In this document: positions 24,563 through 33,756 of the stretch, piece by piece | Layout: each line of letters starts with the position of its first letter | How positions within the stretch are numbered: the stretch's first letter is position 1 | Assembly: GCF_002934455.1 (NCBI RefSeq) | Contig: NZ_PTIR01000005.1 | Coordinates: 62,001-126,000, forward strand | Origin: Trinickia symbiotica | GTDB taxonomy: Bacteria > Pseudomonadota > Gammaproteobacteria > Burkholderiales > Burkholderiaceae | Direction of reading: 5' to 3' | DNA: 64,000 nt | Made by a program: the position numbers and the translations under genes | Notes under the pieces: model-generated | What the model saw: the letters and a program-made list of their open reading frames with translations, nothing else | Database searches by the model: none | What the model was told of the DNA's origin: nothing

Positions 24563-26031
24563 GCAGCGCGCTTCTCATCATCGCCGCCTTTACCGTGCTC
24601 GCCCTCGTGCTCGGGGTGCGCGCCCGTCACGGGCACGATATGAACCTCGAGCAGTGGTCCGTCGGCGGCCGCAGCTTCGGCACCGCCTTCGTCTTTCTGC
24701 TGATGGCGGGCGAAATCTACACGACGTTCACCTTCCTCGGCGGCAGTGGCTTCGCCTACGGCAAGGGCGCAGCCGTTTTCTATATCCTCCCTTACGCCAC
24801 GCTCGCCTACATCATCTCGTACTGGCTGCTGCCGCCGATCTGGCGCTACGCCAAGGCGAACCGGCTCGTGTCGCAGCCGCACTTTCTGTCGAGCAAGTAT
24901 TCGAGCCACGCGCTCGGCGTGCTCGTCGCGGTCGTCGACGTGGTCGCGCTCGTCCCTTATCTCGTCCTGCAGTTCAAGGGGCTCGGGATCATCGTCGAAA
25001 CGACCTCCTACGGCGCGATTCCCCCGGCCGCCGCGATCTGGATCGGGGCGATCGTCGTGACCGCCTACGTCACGATATCGGGCGTGCGCGGCTCGGCCTG
25101 GAATTCGGTCATCAAGGATCTGATGATCCTCGGCGTCGTTCTCTTCCTCGGCATCTATCTGCCGATCCACTACTACGGCGGCATCGGATCGATGTTCCAT
25201 GCAATCGACGCGGCCAAGCCCGGCTTCCTCTCGTTCCCCGAGAAAGGCTCGAGCGTGTCGTGGTTCCAGTCCACGGTGCTGCTGACGGCGCTCGGCTTCT
25301 TCATGTGGCCGCATACGTTCGCCTCGTGCTTCACGGCGCGCGACGAGCGCGTCTTCCGGCGCAACGCCGCCATTCTGCCGATCTACCAATTGATCCTGCT
25401 GTTCGTCTTCATCGTCGGCTTTTCGGCGGTGCTGAAAGTCCCGGGACTCAAAGGCAGCGATATCGACCTGTCGCTCTTCAAGATCTCGCTGCAGACGTTC
25501 GATCCCTGGTTCGTCGGCGTGATCGGCGCCGCGGGCGTGCTGACCGCTCTCGTGCCGGGCTCGATGATCCTCAATGCCGCCGCCACGCTGATTGCCAACG
25601 ACATCTATCGCGGCGCGATCGACCGCGCCGCGCCTGATGCGCGCGTCGGTCAGGTCGCGCGCATTCTCGTGCCGATCATCGCGCTCGTGGCCGTCGGCTT
25701 CACGCTGCATGGCGGCGAAACGATCGTCGCGCTGCTGCTCATGGGCTACAGCTTCGTGACGCAACTGTTCCCGGCCGTCATCGCAAGCCTCGCGGCGCGG
25801 CGCTGGGTCACGAAACAAGGCGCATTCGCCGGCATCGTCGCGGGGGTCGCCATCGTCGCCATCACGACACTGACGCATGCGAGCATCGGCTCGTGGTTCC
25901 CGTTCCTGCCCGACAAGCTCAAGGATCTCAACATCGGGCTCGTCGCGTTGTCGCTGAACATCATCGTGCTGCTCATCGTCAGCGCGCTCACGCAGCCGCG
26001 CGCGGCGGAGCAATCGCATGCGCATACGTAG
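24559..26031 (+). CDS. Sodium:solute symporter (SSS family)
   Basis: A 490-residue transporter with about 13 transmembrane helices. Family features: SVGGRSFGTAFVFLLMAGEI, TFTFLGGSGFAYGKG, LVLQFKGLGIIVETTSYG, ISGVRGSAWNSVIKD, LTALGFFMWPHTFASCFTAR and ALVPGSMILNAAATLIAND. The architecture with an upstream DUF3311 resembles monocarboxylate or amino-acid/organic-acid importers. The substrate cannot be read from sequence. It ends with a short His-containing tail. Confidence 0.92.
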   Translation: MSSALLIIAAFTVLALVLGVRARHGHDMNLEQWSVGGRSFGTAFVFLLMAGEIYTTFTFLGGSGFAYGKGAAVFYILPYATLAYIISYWLLPPIWRYAKANRLVSQPHFLSSKYSSHALGVLVAVVDVVALVPYLVLQFKGLGIIVETTSYGAIPPAAAIWIGAIVVTAYVTISGVRGSAWNSVIKDLMILGVVLFLGIYLPIHYYGGIGSMFHAIDAAKPGFLSFPEKGSSVSWFQSTVLLTALGFFMWPHTFASCFTARDERVFRRNAAILPIYQLILLFVFIVGFSAVLKVPGLKGSDIDLSLFKISLQTFDPWFVGVIGAAGVLTALVPGSMILNAAATLIANDIYRGAIDRAAPDARVGQVARILVPIIALVAVGFTLHGGETIVALLLMGYSFVTQLFPAVIASLAARRWVTKQGAFAGIVAGVAIVAITTLTHASIGSWFPFLPDKLKDLNIGLVALSLNIIVLLIVSALTQPRAAEQSHAHT

Positions 26032-26141
26032 TCAGCATATGAGGGCTAGCGCACAGGCGGACACACGCGGCGCCGGCACGACACGGTAAGCTCCTTGCCT
26101 TGGCGGCGGCGGGAGCGCGCCGCCTTCCGGGGGGAATTTTC

Positions 26142-28811
26142 ATGCCATCGAAGAAGCCGCTGCCAGCTTCGCTCTGGTTCGCCGTGCTCGCGCTGCTCAT
26201 CGGCACACTAGGGTTTTCCGATCTCATCGCGTTGCGGTACTTCCAGTCGCCGCCGGCCGCGCAGGCCGCCACGCCGTTCCGGCTGCCGGCGGATTGCGGC
26301 GCCGGCACGCTCGTCACCGTCGTCGCCCACCTCGACGACGACCTCCTCTTCGTCAATCCCGGCATCACCGATCGACTGCGCGCGGGCTGGTGCATCGTCA
26401 CCGTTCATCTCATCGGCGGCGCGAACAATGCGAGTTTCGGCTACGTGCTGACGCGCGAGCGCGGCGTCCGCCAGGCCTATGCGCGAATGGCCGGCGTGCC
26501 CGACCAATGGACGGAATCGACCGTTTGGATCGCGGGCGAGCCCGTGCACAGGATGGTCTTGAACGCGGCACCGCATGTCGTGCTGCTCGAGGTGCGCTTG
26601 CCCGGCGGTCAGGTGCGCGGCGGGCGCGTGCCGCTCGGGTTGCTGTGGGACGAAGGCGAAACGATCGCCACTTACCCAATGACCGAAGGGAATCCCCGTG
26701 GGATGACTGAAAGGAATCCCCGTGGGATGACTGAAAGGAATCCCCGTGGGATGACCGAAGGGAATCCCGGTGGGATGACCGAAGGGAATCCCCGTGAGAT
26801 GACCGGAGGGAATCCCGGTGGGATGACCGAAGGGAATGCCCGTGGTACGAGCAACACAGCCGACAACCACGCGAGCGGCAGCCGCATCGCCGCGCATTAC
26901 GATCGCGCCCACATCATCGCCACGCTAGGCGACATCCTCTCGAGCGCCAGCGAGATCTATACGCTCAATCCCGATACCCTGCCGTTCCTCGAACACCCGG
27001 ACCACATCTACGCAGCGCGAATCACGCGTGAAGCCGCGCGAGAGATCGGCACCAAAGCCCCGATCGTCTATCACCTCACCTATGTGACGAGCGCGCTGCC
27101 GGCGAACGTGCCGGCCGAGAAGACGCAGAGAAAGCGCGACGAAGTGGCGAGCTACTTCGCGATCGACAGCGATGGCGGCAGCACGGAGCAGGTGTTCGGC
27201 GAATACGAATGGAACGGCGACTGGGTCGCACGCCGCTATTTCTTAGACGGCAAGGCCGGCGACGGCATGCCCCCCGTCAGCCTCGTCAACGATCGAACGA
27301 GCGAGTGCCTCGCCGAGCCGGGTCCGAACGCGACGGGCGGCCCGGCATCGCCGCGGCTGGCGGCCTGCGACGGCAGCCTCGCGCAGCAATGGCGCTGGCG
27401 ACCGTTGGCGAGTTATCCCGGCAGTGCGCACGATGCGGCGCTCGTGAGCGTCGCCTCGTCGCGCTGCGTGGCCGAACGCCGCGCCACGCTCGTCGAGGAA
27501 CCGTGCGACGCGAGCGATATCGCCCAGCGTTTCACGCCTTGGGACTTCGGCATCGTGCGCACGCCGCTCAACCACTGTCTCGGCGAGAAGGACGGCGCGC
27601 CCGCCCTGGCCGCCTGCAGCGCGCGAACGGCCGACTATCGCTGGACCATGACGCCGCACTCGCGCTGGACGGACTTGCGCTTGTCGGCCGCGATGTATGG
27701 CGACGTGACGGGCGACGGTGAGCCGAGCGCCGTCTATGTCGAGCGCCGCGGCGACGGCCCCGGCTTCGACGTCATGGTCGCGCCGCTTGCACCGGAGGCG
27801 CACGCGACCCGCTGGTACGGCAACGTTGTGCCATTCGACAGCAAGGCCATCGTGCCGACCTGTCGCGGCGATGCGCTTTGCTTCGACTCCACGCGGTTTC
27901 TGCTCGCCGACTTCGAAGGAAAGGGCCGAGCCGATCTGATGGCCATCGCGCCGGCGGAGGACGGCGGCACCGCGTTCTGGCTATTGCCGAACGAAGGTGG
28001 CGCGTTCGGCGCACCGCGCCTCTGGTACAAGACCACGCCCACACTCGCGCCCGAACGCGCGCAGCAATACGTGGCGGGCGACTTCGACGGAGACGGACGT
28101 GCCGACGTGATGGCGGCCCAAATCAGGCCGGACGGCCGTGGCGACGACTTATGGGTGCTGACGAGCCGAGGCGGCACGGGCAATGCCCCATCGTTATGGC
28201 GCGCGGCAGCGCCGCTCGCACCCGCGACACAATTCTTCGCGGCACGCGTCCATGGATCGTCGCGCACCGGGCTCATCGCGGTTGACGACGGCGACGGCGC
28301 ACTAGCCGTTTCGTCGATTGCAAGTTCGGGCCGGGCATTCGCCGCGCCATCGAATAGGCAGCGTTTCGCCGGTTTGCCGTTCGAGCGCGCGAAGATCGCG
28401 GTGGGCCCGCTCGATGAGGCAAACCAGAGCGATGGCGGACTTGATGGCCTCGTTGTATTCAGCGCGCGCCAACCGGACACCGTGGACCACGCGAACATCG
28501 ACGTCTGGACGATTGTGCCGGGTCGGCGATTCGCGGCTCCCACTCATGCGGGAACGATCGCCCAGGTCTCGTGGGCCGATATGCTGCCCGCCCTCGTGAC
28601 GCCCCGCGACGCGACAGGTGGCCGGACGCCGGTCGTCGCGCTCTTCGAGCGCACGAATGCACCGCTCGATGAATTCCACTTCACGGGTGGCGCGCCCGCG
28701 TTAGCCGCCTATCCGCTCGACTCGCAAGGCAAACGGATTGGCTCGCTCGAGCGCTACTCGCAGTTGCCGGGCCGCTATACGGAAACGCTGCGCCTCGATC
28801 GGCTGCAATAG
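26142..28811 (+). CDS. PIG-L family deacetylase fused to lectin-like and FG-GAP/VCBS repeats
   Basis: An 889-residue membrane-anchored or secreted protein starting at the ATG at 26142 (GGGGG site upstream). An N-terminal hydrophobic helix (about 10-30) is followed by a PIG-L/LmbE N-acetylglucosaminyl deacetylase domain with AHLDDD at 62-67 and HPDH near 285-288 as zinc ligands. Between them, residues 180-235 are seven 8-residue repeats (MTEGNPRG type). Residues about 380-505 contain ricin-B-like blocks (CLAEPG...QQWRW, HCLGEKDG...YRW). The C-terminal part has FG-GAP/VCBS calcium-loop repeats (GDVTGDGEP, ADFEGKGRADL, GDFDGDGRADV). It probably deacetylates a surface or extracellular glycan. It opens the polysaccharide region. 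Confidence 0.85.
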   Translation: MPSKKPLPASLWFAVLALLIGTLGFSDLIALRYFQSPPAAQAATPFRLPADCGAGTLVTVVAHLDDDLLFVNPGITDRLRAGWCIVTVHLIGGANNASFGYVLTRERGVRQAYARMAGVPDQWTESTVWIAGEPVHRMVLNAAPHVVLLEVRLPGGQVRGGRVPLGLLWDEGETIATYPMTEGNPRGMTERNPRGMTERNPRGMTEGNPGGMTEGNPREMTGGNPGGMTEGNARGTSNTADNHASGSRIAAHYDRAHIIATLGDILSSASEIYTLNPDTLPFLEHPDHIYAARITREAAREIGTKAPIVYHLTYVTSALPANVPAEKTQRKRDEVASYFAIDSDGGSTEQVFGEYEWNGDWVARRYFLDGKAGDGMPPVSLVNDRTSECLAEPGPNATGGPASPRLAACDGSLAQQWRWRPLASYPGSAHDAALVSVASSRCVAERRATLVEEPCDASDIAQRFTPWDFGIVRTPLNHCLGEKDGAPALAACSARTADYRWTMTPHSRWTDLRLSAAMYGDVTGDGEPSAVYVERRGDGPGFDVMVAPLAPEAHATRWYGNVVPFDSKAIVPTCRGDALCFDSTRFLLADFEGKGRADLMAIAPAEDGGTAFWLLPNEGGAFGAPRLWYKTTPTLAPERAQQYVAGDFDGDGRADVMAAQIRPDGRGDDLWVLTSRGGTGNAPSLWRAAAPLAPATQFFAARVHGSSRTGLIAVDDGDGALAVSSIASSGRAFAAPSNRQRFAGLPFERAKIAVGPLDEANQSDGGLDGLVVFSARQPDTVDHANIDVWTIVPGRRFAAPTHAGTIAQVSWADMLPALVTPRDATGGRTPVVALFERTNAPLDEFHFTGGAPALAAYPLDSQGKRIGSLERYSQLPGRYTETLRLDRLQ
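26679..26846 (+). repeat. In-frame 24-bp minisatellite (7 copies) in the PIG-L gene
   Basis: Seven consecutive 24-base units beginning ATGACCGAAGGGAATCCC start at 26679, 26703, 26727, 26751, 26775, 26799 and 26823. They encode MTEGNPRG and variants (MTERNPRG, MTEGNPGG, MTGGNPGG, MTEGNARG). The insert splits the two halves of the metal-binding deacetylase domain without breaking the frame. Confidence 0.95.
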
Positions 28812-28858
28812 ACGCGCAGTTGGGCCGCCCTGCTCAGCGAGCCCGACCGGACCGGTTT

Positions 28859-29956
28859 TTATCCGATCACTTGGCGTGCGATCGCGAGATAACGCTCGGC
28901 GGTGTCCTCGAGCGTCATTCCTTCGAGCGGCCGCTCCGTTCGCGGCTCGCCGAGCGCCGCGGCAAGCGCGCGCCCGTAACGCTCGGTATCCGATGTATCG
29001 ATGAGCTGCACGCCGGGCCAGCCGCGCGCGAAGTTGAACGAGGGAATCGCGTTCGCGACGATCGGTATCCCCGATGCCAGCGCTTCGAGAAAGCCAATGC
29101 TGTGCGCCTCGAAACGAGATGGCATGGCGAACACGCTCGAGGTGCCAAGGATCTCGTCCACGTTTCCCTGCGGCCCTCTGATCTCGACGCGCGAAGCGAT
29201 GCCGAGTTCATCGGCGAGCGCGGAGACAGCATCGTGATAGGCGCGATCCTCGATCACGCCGCACAGCAGGAGGCACGCGTCGGGCTCGAAGTCGAGCATG
29301 CGCTTGAACGCGCGCACCGTCTGGAGCTGCCCCTTCTCCGCAATATAACGCCCCACCTGCACGACCCGCTTCGAAGGGGCCGGCGCGCTCGTGCCCTCCT
29401 GCTCGTCGCCGGCCGCGATACGTTCGTCGTTGAGCGCCTTGCGAAAGCGCGCGGCATCGACGCCGTTCGGCACGACGACGAGCGCCGGATGGCGGCCGAT
29501 CGCCTTCAGATATTCATCGACGTTTTTCTGCGACACGCCGATGACGGCCTTCGCACGCAGCGACAAAAGACGTTCCGCACGCTGGAGCAGATTGTTTTCG
29601 AGGAAGTCGTTGACGCCCGAGTGCATGACCCAGACGATCGGCACTCGAACGGGCAAAGCCCGCACGTAGAGCGCGGGTATCGTCGCATGCGCGAAGATGA
29701 CGTCGGGCTTGAAACGCCGGATGGCGCGATAGAGAAAAAGCAGGCGGCCAAGCTTCTCGTAGCGCCGCGACGGAAAAACGCATGTGACGCGATGGGCTGC
29801 GAGCTCGCGGGCGGCGAGCGCGAAGTCGCCGTGCGCAGGCAACAGCGAAGCGATACAGACTGTGTGTCCGCTTTGTTGATGATCGATCGCGATGCCTTTG
29901 ACCAGCATCTCAGCGCCCGAAAGGCGAGGCGCAAGGATCAGCTGAAGTATGCGCAT
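28859..29956 (-). CDS. Glycosyltransferase family 4 protein
   Basis: A 365-residue GT-B enzyme starting at the ATG at 29956 (MRILQLILAPRLSGAEMLVKG); the 19 extra codons upstream are not family-like. GT4 features: PRLSGAE near the N-terminus, VMHSGVNDF, VPNGVDAARF, VGRYIAEKGQ, the donor-binding ExxxxE-type segment SRFEAHSIGFLEALASGIPIVAN. It closely resembles the glycosyltransferase at 31169-32254 along its whole length, with the same PRLSGAE, FAHATIPA-YVRALP and HSIxFLEALASGIPIV blocks. Sugar specificity is unknown. Confidence 0.9.
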   Translation of the reverse strand: MRILQLILAPRLSGAEMLVKGIAIDHQQSGHTVCIASLLPAHGDFALAARELAAHRVTCVFPSRRYEKLGRLLFLYRAIRRFKPDVIFAHATIPALYVRALPVRVPIVWVMHSGVNDFLENNLLQRAERLLSLRAKAVIGVSQKNVDEYLKAIGRHPALVVVPNGVDAARFRKALNDERIAAGDEQEGTSAPAPSKRVVQVGRYIAEKGQLQTVRAFKRMLDFEPDACLLLCGVIEDRAYHDAVSALADELGIASRVEIRGPQGNVDEILGTSSVFAMPSRFEAHSIGFLEALASGIPIVANAIPSFNFARGWPGVQLIDTSDTERYGRALAAALGEPRTERPLEGMTLEDTAERYLAIARQVIG

Positions 29957-30291
29957 AGTGTCTTTCTCGTCCCCTATTCCCCACCGCTTCGCCCCCCCGC
30001 GAGGCTTCGGCAATCATCATTCATATGCGCCGAACAGTCGCCTTTGCGCCTGCACGAAATTATCGCGCGCCTCTCTGGCCCATCCGCCAACTTGTAGTAC
30101 CTTTCAGTCGGTCCGCTCGCCACAGGGGCGGCTGGACAAAACCTTTTTTCCCAGCAGCAAAACAAGCGCCCGCTCGCAGGTTTTGCGACAATGGCGGTCT
30201 TTGACGCCCGAATTTGCGTCGCGATGCCCGCGGCGGCCGATCGTTTCAATCACCACCTGCGCCGCAACGCGCGGCTCTCCTTATCGAAAAC
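29957..30291. other. Divergent intergenic region, no gene
   Basis: 335 bases between the divergent glycosyltransferase and TSUP transporter genes. Lower GC in parts (for example around 30130-30160). No hairpin, repeat or family-like small frame was recognised. Confidence 0.4.
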
Positions 30292-31089
30292 ATGGTTTTG
30301 CCCCATATCGATCCGCTCTATTCGCTGTCCGGCCTTGCGGTGGGCTTCCTCGTCGGGCTGACGGGCGTCGGCGGAGGCTCGCTGATGACGCCGCTGCTCG
30401 TGCTGCTCTTCGGCGTGCATCCGGCCACCGCCGTCGGCACCGATCTGCTCTACGCCGCGGTGACCAAAGCCACCGGTACGCTCGTGCACGGCTTCAAGGG
30501 GTCGGTGGACTGGCGCGTGACGGGCCGCCTCGCGGCGGGCAGCGTGCCGGCGGCGGCCGTGACGTTATGGCTGCTTCATCGCTACACCACGCATTCGCCT
30601 GCGTCGACCGCCTTTCTCCAAGTCGTGCTCGGGGTGGCCTTGCTGATCACGTCACTCGCGCTCGTGCTGCGTCCGCAACTGACCGCCCTCGCCAGCCGCC
30701 TGAACGCCGGACAGCGTCAGGAATCGCCCGCTCGCACGGCCTTCTGGACGATCGTGACGGGCGCCGTGCTCGGCGTGCTCGTCTCCCTGACATCGGTCGG
30801 TGCCGGCGCGATCGGCGTGACCGTACTGCTGCTGCTTTACCCGAGGCTGCCGACGTCACGCATCGTCGGCTCAGACATTGCGCACGCGGTGCCGCTCACG
30901 CTCGTCGCGGGCATCGGTCATTGGCTGCTGGGATCGGTCGATGGTGCAATGTTGCTCTCGCTACTGATCGGCTCTCTGCCCGGCATCGCCGTCGGCAGTC
31001 ACCTGTCCTCGCGCTCGCCCGAAGCGCTGCTGCGCAATCTGCTCGCCGCGGTGCTCGTGCTCGTCGGATTGCGACTCGCCATGATCTGA
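30292..31089 (+). CDS. TSUP (TauE/SafE) family membrane transporter
   Basis: A 265-residue protein with about eight hydrophobic helices starting at the ATG at 30292 (MVLPHIDPLYSLSGLAVGFL). TauE/SafE signature segments: VGLTGVGGGSLMTPLLVLLFGVHPATAVGTDLLYA and the second-half counterpart LVSLTSVGAGAIGVTVLLLLYP with SRIVGSDIAHAVPL. Such proteins export or import sulfonates, sulfite or related organic anions. It stands alone on the plus strand between two paralogous glycosyltransferase genes and looks inserted among the polysaccharide genes. Confidence 0.9.
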   Translation: MVLPHIDPLYSLSGLAVGFLVGLTGVGGGSLMTPLLVLLFGVHPATAVGTDLLYAAVTKATGTLVHGFKGSVDWRVTGRLAAGSVPAAAVTLWLLHRYTTHSPASTAFLQVVLGVALLITSLALVLRPQLTALASRLNAGQRQESPARTAFWTIVTGAVLGVLVSLTSVGAGAIGVTVLLLLYPRLPTSRIVGSDIAHAVPLTLVAGIGHWLLGSVDGAMLLSLLIGSLPGIAVGSHLSSRSPEALLRNLLAAVLVLVGLRLAMI

Positions 31090-31168
31090 TGCTTCGATGC
31101 CGCGATCGAATCGAGTCACGCGAAACCATCGGACGAGCTGCGAGCTGCGAGCCGCAAAAGCGTCCGAT

Positions 31169-32254
31169 TCAGACCCGAAGTTCCGCATCCCGATGCCGCG
31201 CCACGCGCCGCGCCACGGCCAGATATTGCTCAGCCGAGTCCTGCAGCGTGAGGCCTTTGAGCTCGCGCGCCGCGCGCTGTTGCCGAAGCGCTCTAAGCAG
31301 CGCGCGCGCATAAGCGGCCGTATCGTCCGTATCGAGAAGCTGCACGCCCGGAAAATCCTGAGCGAACGTGAACGGCCCAATGGCGCTCGCGACGATGGGA
31401 ATGCCCGACGCGAGGGCTTCGAGAAACGCGATGCTGTGACCTTCCGAATAGGACGGCATCGCGAAGACGCTCGCTTCGGCGAGCATTTTCTCGACGTCGG
31501 TGCGCGGACCTTCGACGACGACCGACTCGCCGAGCCCGAGCTTGTGGACGAGTTCGACCACGGCGGCGTAGTAGTCGGGGTCTTCTATGACGCCGCATAG
31601 CACCAGGTGAGCGTCGGGCGCCTCACGCAAGACCTCTGCGAAGGCGTGCACGGTCTGTATCTGGTTCTTGACTTCCGTGTAGCGCCCGATCTGCACGATC
31701 TGCGGCTGACGCACCACGTCGTCGGGCGGTACGTGGTTCAGAAAGCGAGCCGTGTCGACGCCGTTCGGAATCACGATCATCAGCGGGTGCGGCCCGACAT
31801 TGGCGAGGTAGTCCTCGACGTTCGTCCTCGAGACGCCGACGACGGCCCGCGCGCGCGCCGAGAGAATGCGCTCGACGCGCCGAAAGAGCTGGCGCTCGAA
31901 ATCGTTCGTCGCCGAGTGCATGACATAGACGATCGGCGCGGCGATCGGCAACGCACGTACATAAAAGGCCGGAATCGTCGCGTGCGCGAAGATGACGTCG
32001 GGCCGCATCGAGCGGACGACCTGAAAGAGATGCCAGAGCTTGCCCGCGATCGAATGGCGCTTGCGCGGAAAGCGACAGGCCACGTCGTTATGGGCGAGTT
32101 CCCCCCGCAGCGACGCGAAGTCGCCGTGCTCGGGAAGGAGCGAAGTCACGCACACGACGTTGCCTTCGCGCCGCTGGTGCACCGCGAGTTCCTTGGCGAG
32201 CACCTCGGCGCCCGACAGCCGCGGCGCCAGGACAAGATGCAAAATGCGCAACAT
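31169..32254 (-). CDS. Glycosyltransferase family 4 protein (paralogue)
   Basis: A 361-residue GT-B enzyme from the ATG at 32254 (MLRILHLVLAPRLSGAEVLAKE); that ATG shares one base with the stop of the upstream flippase gene (TGATG), so the longer frame of 580 residues is an artefact. Key blocks: FAHATIPAFYVRALPIAAPIV, VIPNGVDTARF, IGRYTEVKNQIQTVHAF, LCGVIEDPDYY, EGHSIAFLEALASGIPIVAS. Paralogue of the gene at 28859-29956. Probably transfers a sugar during assembly of the repeat unit exported by the coupled flippase. Confidence 0.9.
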   Translation of the reverse strand: MLRILHLVLAPRLSGAEVLAKELAVHQRREGNVVCVTSLLPEHGDFASLRGELAHNDVACRFPRKRHSIAGKLWHLFQVVRSMRPDVIFAHATIPAFYVRALPIAAPIVYVMHSATNDFERQLFRRVERILSARARAVVGVSRTNVEDYLANVGPHPLMIVIPNGVDTARFLNHVPPDDVVRQPQIVQIGRYTEVKNQIQTVHAFAEVLREAPDAHLVLCGVIEDPDYYAAVVELVHKLGLGESVVVEGPRTDVEKMLAEASVFAMPSYSEGHSIAFLEALASGIPIVASAIGPFTFAQDFPGVQLLDTDDTAAYARALLRALRQQRAARELKGLTLQDSAEQYLAVARRVARHRDAELRV

Positions 32255-33525
32255 CAGCGAGCCTTTACCGTTCGATAAAGCATCCACGCAACAGCGGTTC
32301 CGAGTCCTGCCGTCATGCCCCAGGCGATACCAGTTACGCCCCAATAATGCGTCGCGGGCGGCACGACGGAGAACAACACGATCACCTGCATCACAGACGC
32401 GTGCGTCGCCGCCTTCGCATCGCCGACGGCGCGCAGATAGGCGACGAGCACGGCGATGAGCGCACCGAGCGACATGTTGATGACGAATATGCGAAAGAGC
32501 GGCACGGCCGACATCCACTGCGCGCCGAGCACGAGCGAGAAGAGCGGCGCGGCGAGCCAGCGAAGCAGGAGCACGACGACGGCAAGACCGACGACGGCGG
32601 CCGCGAGATAGAGCTTGAAAATACGCGCCGCCTTTTTGGCATCGCTGCGGTGATGCGCCGAGAAAGTCGGGAAGAGGTACTGCGACATCGCGATTGCCGC
32701 ATCGGCGAGCAGCATCTGCGCAAGTCGCGAAGACATTTGATAGGCGCCGAGTTGCGCCGGCCCGAGCATCTTGCCGACGACGATCTTGTCGAACTGGTTG
32801 AGCACGAGATTGACGACGCTGCTCGCCCAGATCCAGCGCGAGAACGCGACGTAATGGCCGATGCCGTGCCAGCGCACGCGCAGCGGCGGCCGCGGCGTCA
32901 TCGTTGCCCACGTGAGCGTGCTCTTCAACGCCTCGCCGAGCGCCATGCCGATCAGCACCGAGTAGGCGCCGGCGCCCCCGAGCGCGAGCAGAAGGCCGAC
33001 CGAGCAGTCGGCCATCGCCGCCGCAATCTCGACGAACGCGATGTGCTGAAAGCGGCGTTCCCGCTGAATGACGAAGTAAGTCGGCGACGCGATGCCGCGA
33101 ATGAGCGGCAGCAAAGCGGCGAGTTGCAGCAGCAACAGCTCGCCCGTCATATGAAACTGACTCTCCATCAGCGGCGCGAGCGCGACGAGCAACAGCCCCA
33201 CGAAGATGCCGCGCGCGACGAGCGTCGTCCAGACGGCCGAAAGCTCGTCACGCGTGGGGGCTTCGCGGCCCTGGATCACCGCCTGCGCCAAACCTGTGTC
33301 GGAGAGCGACTCGGCAATCGCCACGGCCAGCAGCGCCACGCTGACGCTGCCGATCGCGGCCGGCCCGAGGATGCGCCCGATCGCAAGAAACTTGATTGCG
33401 ACGAGCCCGCGCACCGCCACCTGTTGGAGCAGCACCCACGTTGCGGCGCTCGCACCGAGGCTCGCGCGCACCGACAAAGCCGCGACCCTGCCTGCTCTCA
33501 CTTCCCTGCCCCACAAATCACTCAC
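32254..33525 (-). CDS. Wzx-like polysaccharide flippase (MOP superfamily)
   Basis: A 423-residue inner-membrane protein with about 12 hydrophobic helices (AATWVLLQQVAVRGLVAIKFL; GAIGSVSVALLAVAIAES-like; GIGHYVAFSRWIWASSVVNLVLNQFDKIVVGKMLGPAQLGAYQMSS, typical of the Polysacc_synt family). It should translocate lipid-linked oligosaccharide units across the inner membrane. Upstream of, and one-base overlapped with, the glycosyltransferase gene. A 231-base divergent gap separates it from the plus-strand gene at 33757. Confidence 0.9.
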   Translation of the reverse strand: MSDLWGREVRAGRVAALSVRASLGASAATWVLLQQVAVRGLVAIKFLAIGRILGPAAIGSVSVALLAVAIAESLSDTGLAQAVIQGREAPTRDELSAVWTTLVARGIFVGLLLVALAPLMESQFHMTGELLLLQLAALLPLIRGIASPTYFVIQRERRFQHIAFVEIAAAMADCSVGLLLALGGAGAYSVLIGMALGEALKSTLTWATMTPRPPLRVRWHGIGHYVAFSRWIWASSVVNLVLNQFDKIVVGKMLGPAQLGAYQMSSRLAQMLLADAAIAMSQYLFPTFSAHHRSDAKKAARIFKLYLAAAVVGLAVVVLLLRWLAAPLFSLVLGAQWMSAVPLFRIFVINMSLGALIAVLVAYLRAVGDAKAATHASVMQVIVLFSVVPPATHYWGVTGIAWGMTAGLGTAVAWMLYRTVKAR

Positions 33526-33756
33526 GTGGCCTCACGATGGCAAATCCTACTTAATTGAAAGATTGGTGGAGGACAAAGTAGCGTGTAGACGGCAGCAATA
33601 AGCGCCATCAAATAGGCATTCCACGCCAGCCTTCGTGCATCCCCTGTCTTTTTCCGCCAACGCACCAGTAAATTGGCGTCCCTCAGCTTTGCGCCGGTGC
33701 TAGTGTTTCGCCATCGGTACTACGAGACGCGCCAGCGCGCGACAATCGAATACGCG

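Noticed and set aside
24502-26025. A 507-residue minus-strand frame opposite the symporter gene
   Set aside because: Composition is Asp/Arg/His/Glu-rich without hydrophobic cores, the expected antisense image of a membrane protein.
26679-26846. Possible CRISPR-like array in the 24-bp repeats
   Set aside because: Units are contiguous with no unique spacers and keep an open reading frame, so this is a coding minisatellite.
31169-32911. A 580-residue version of the glycosyltransferase with a 219-residue N-terminal extension
   Set aside because: The extension is antisense-like, Arg/Ala-rich, and overlaps the flippase gene; the true ATG at 32254 overlaps the flippase stop by one base.
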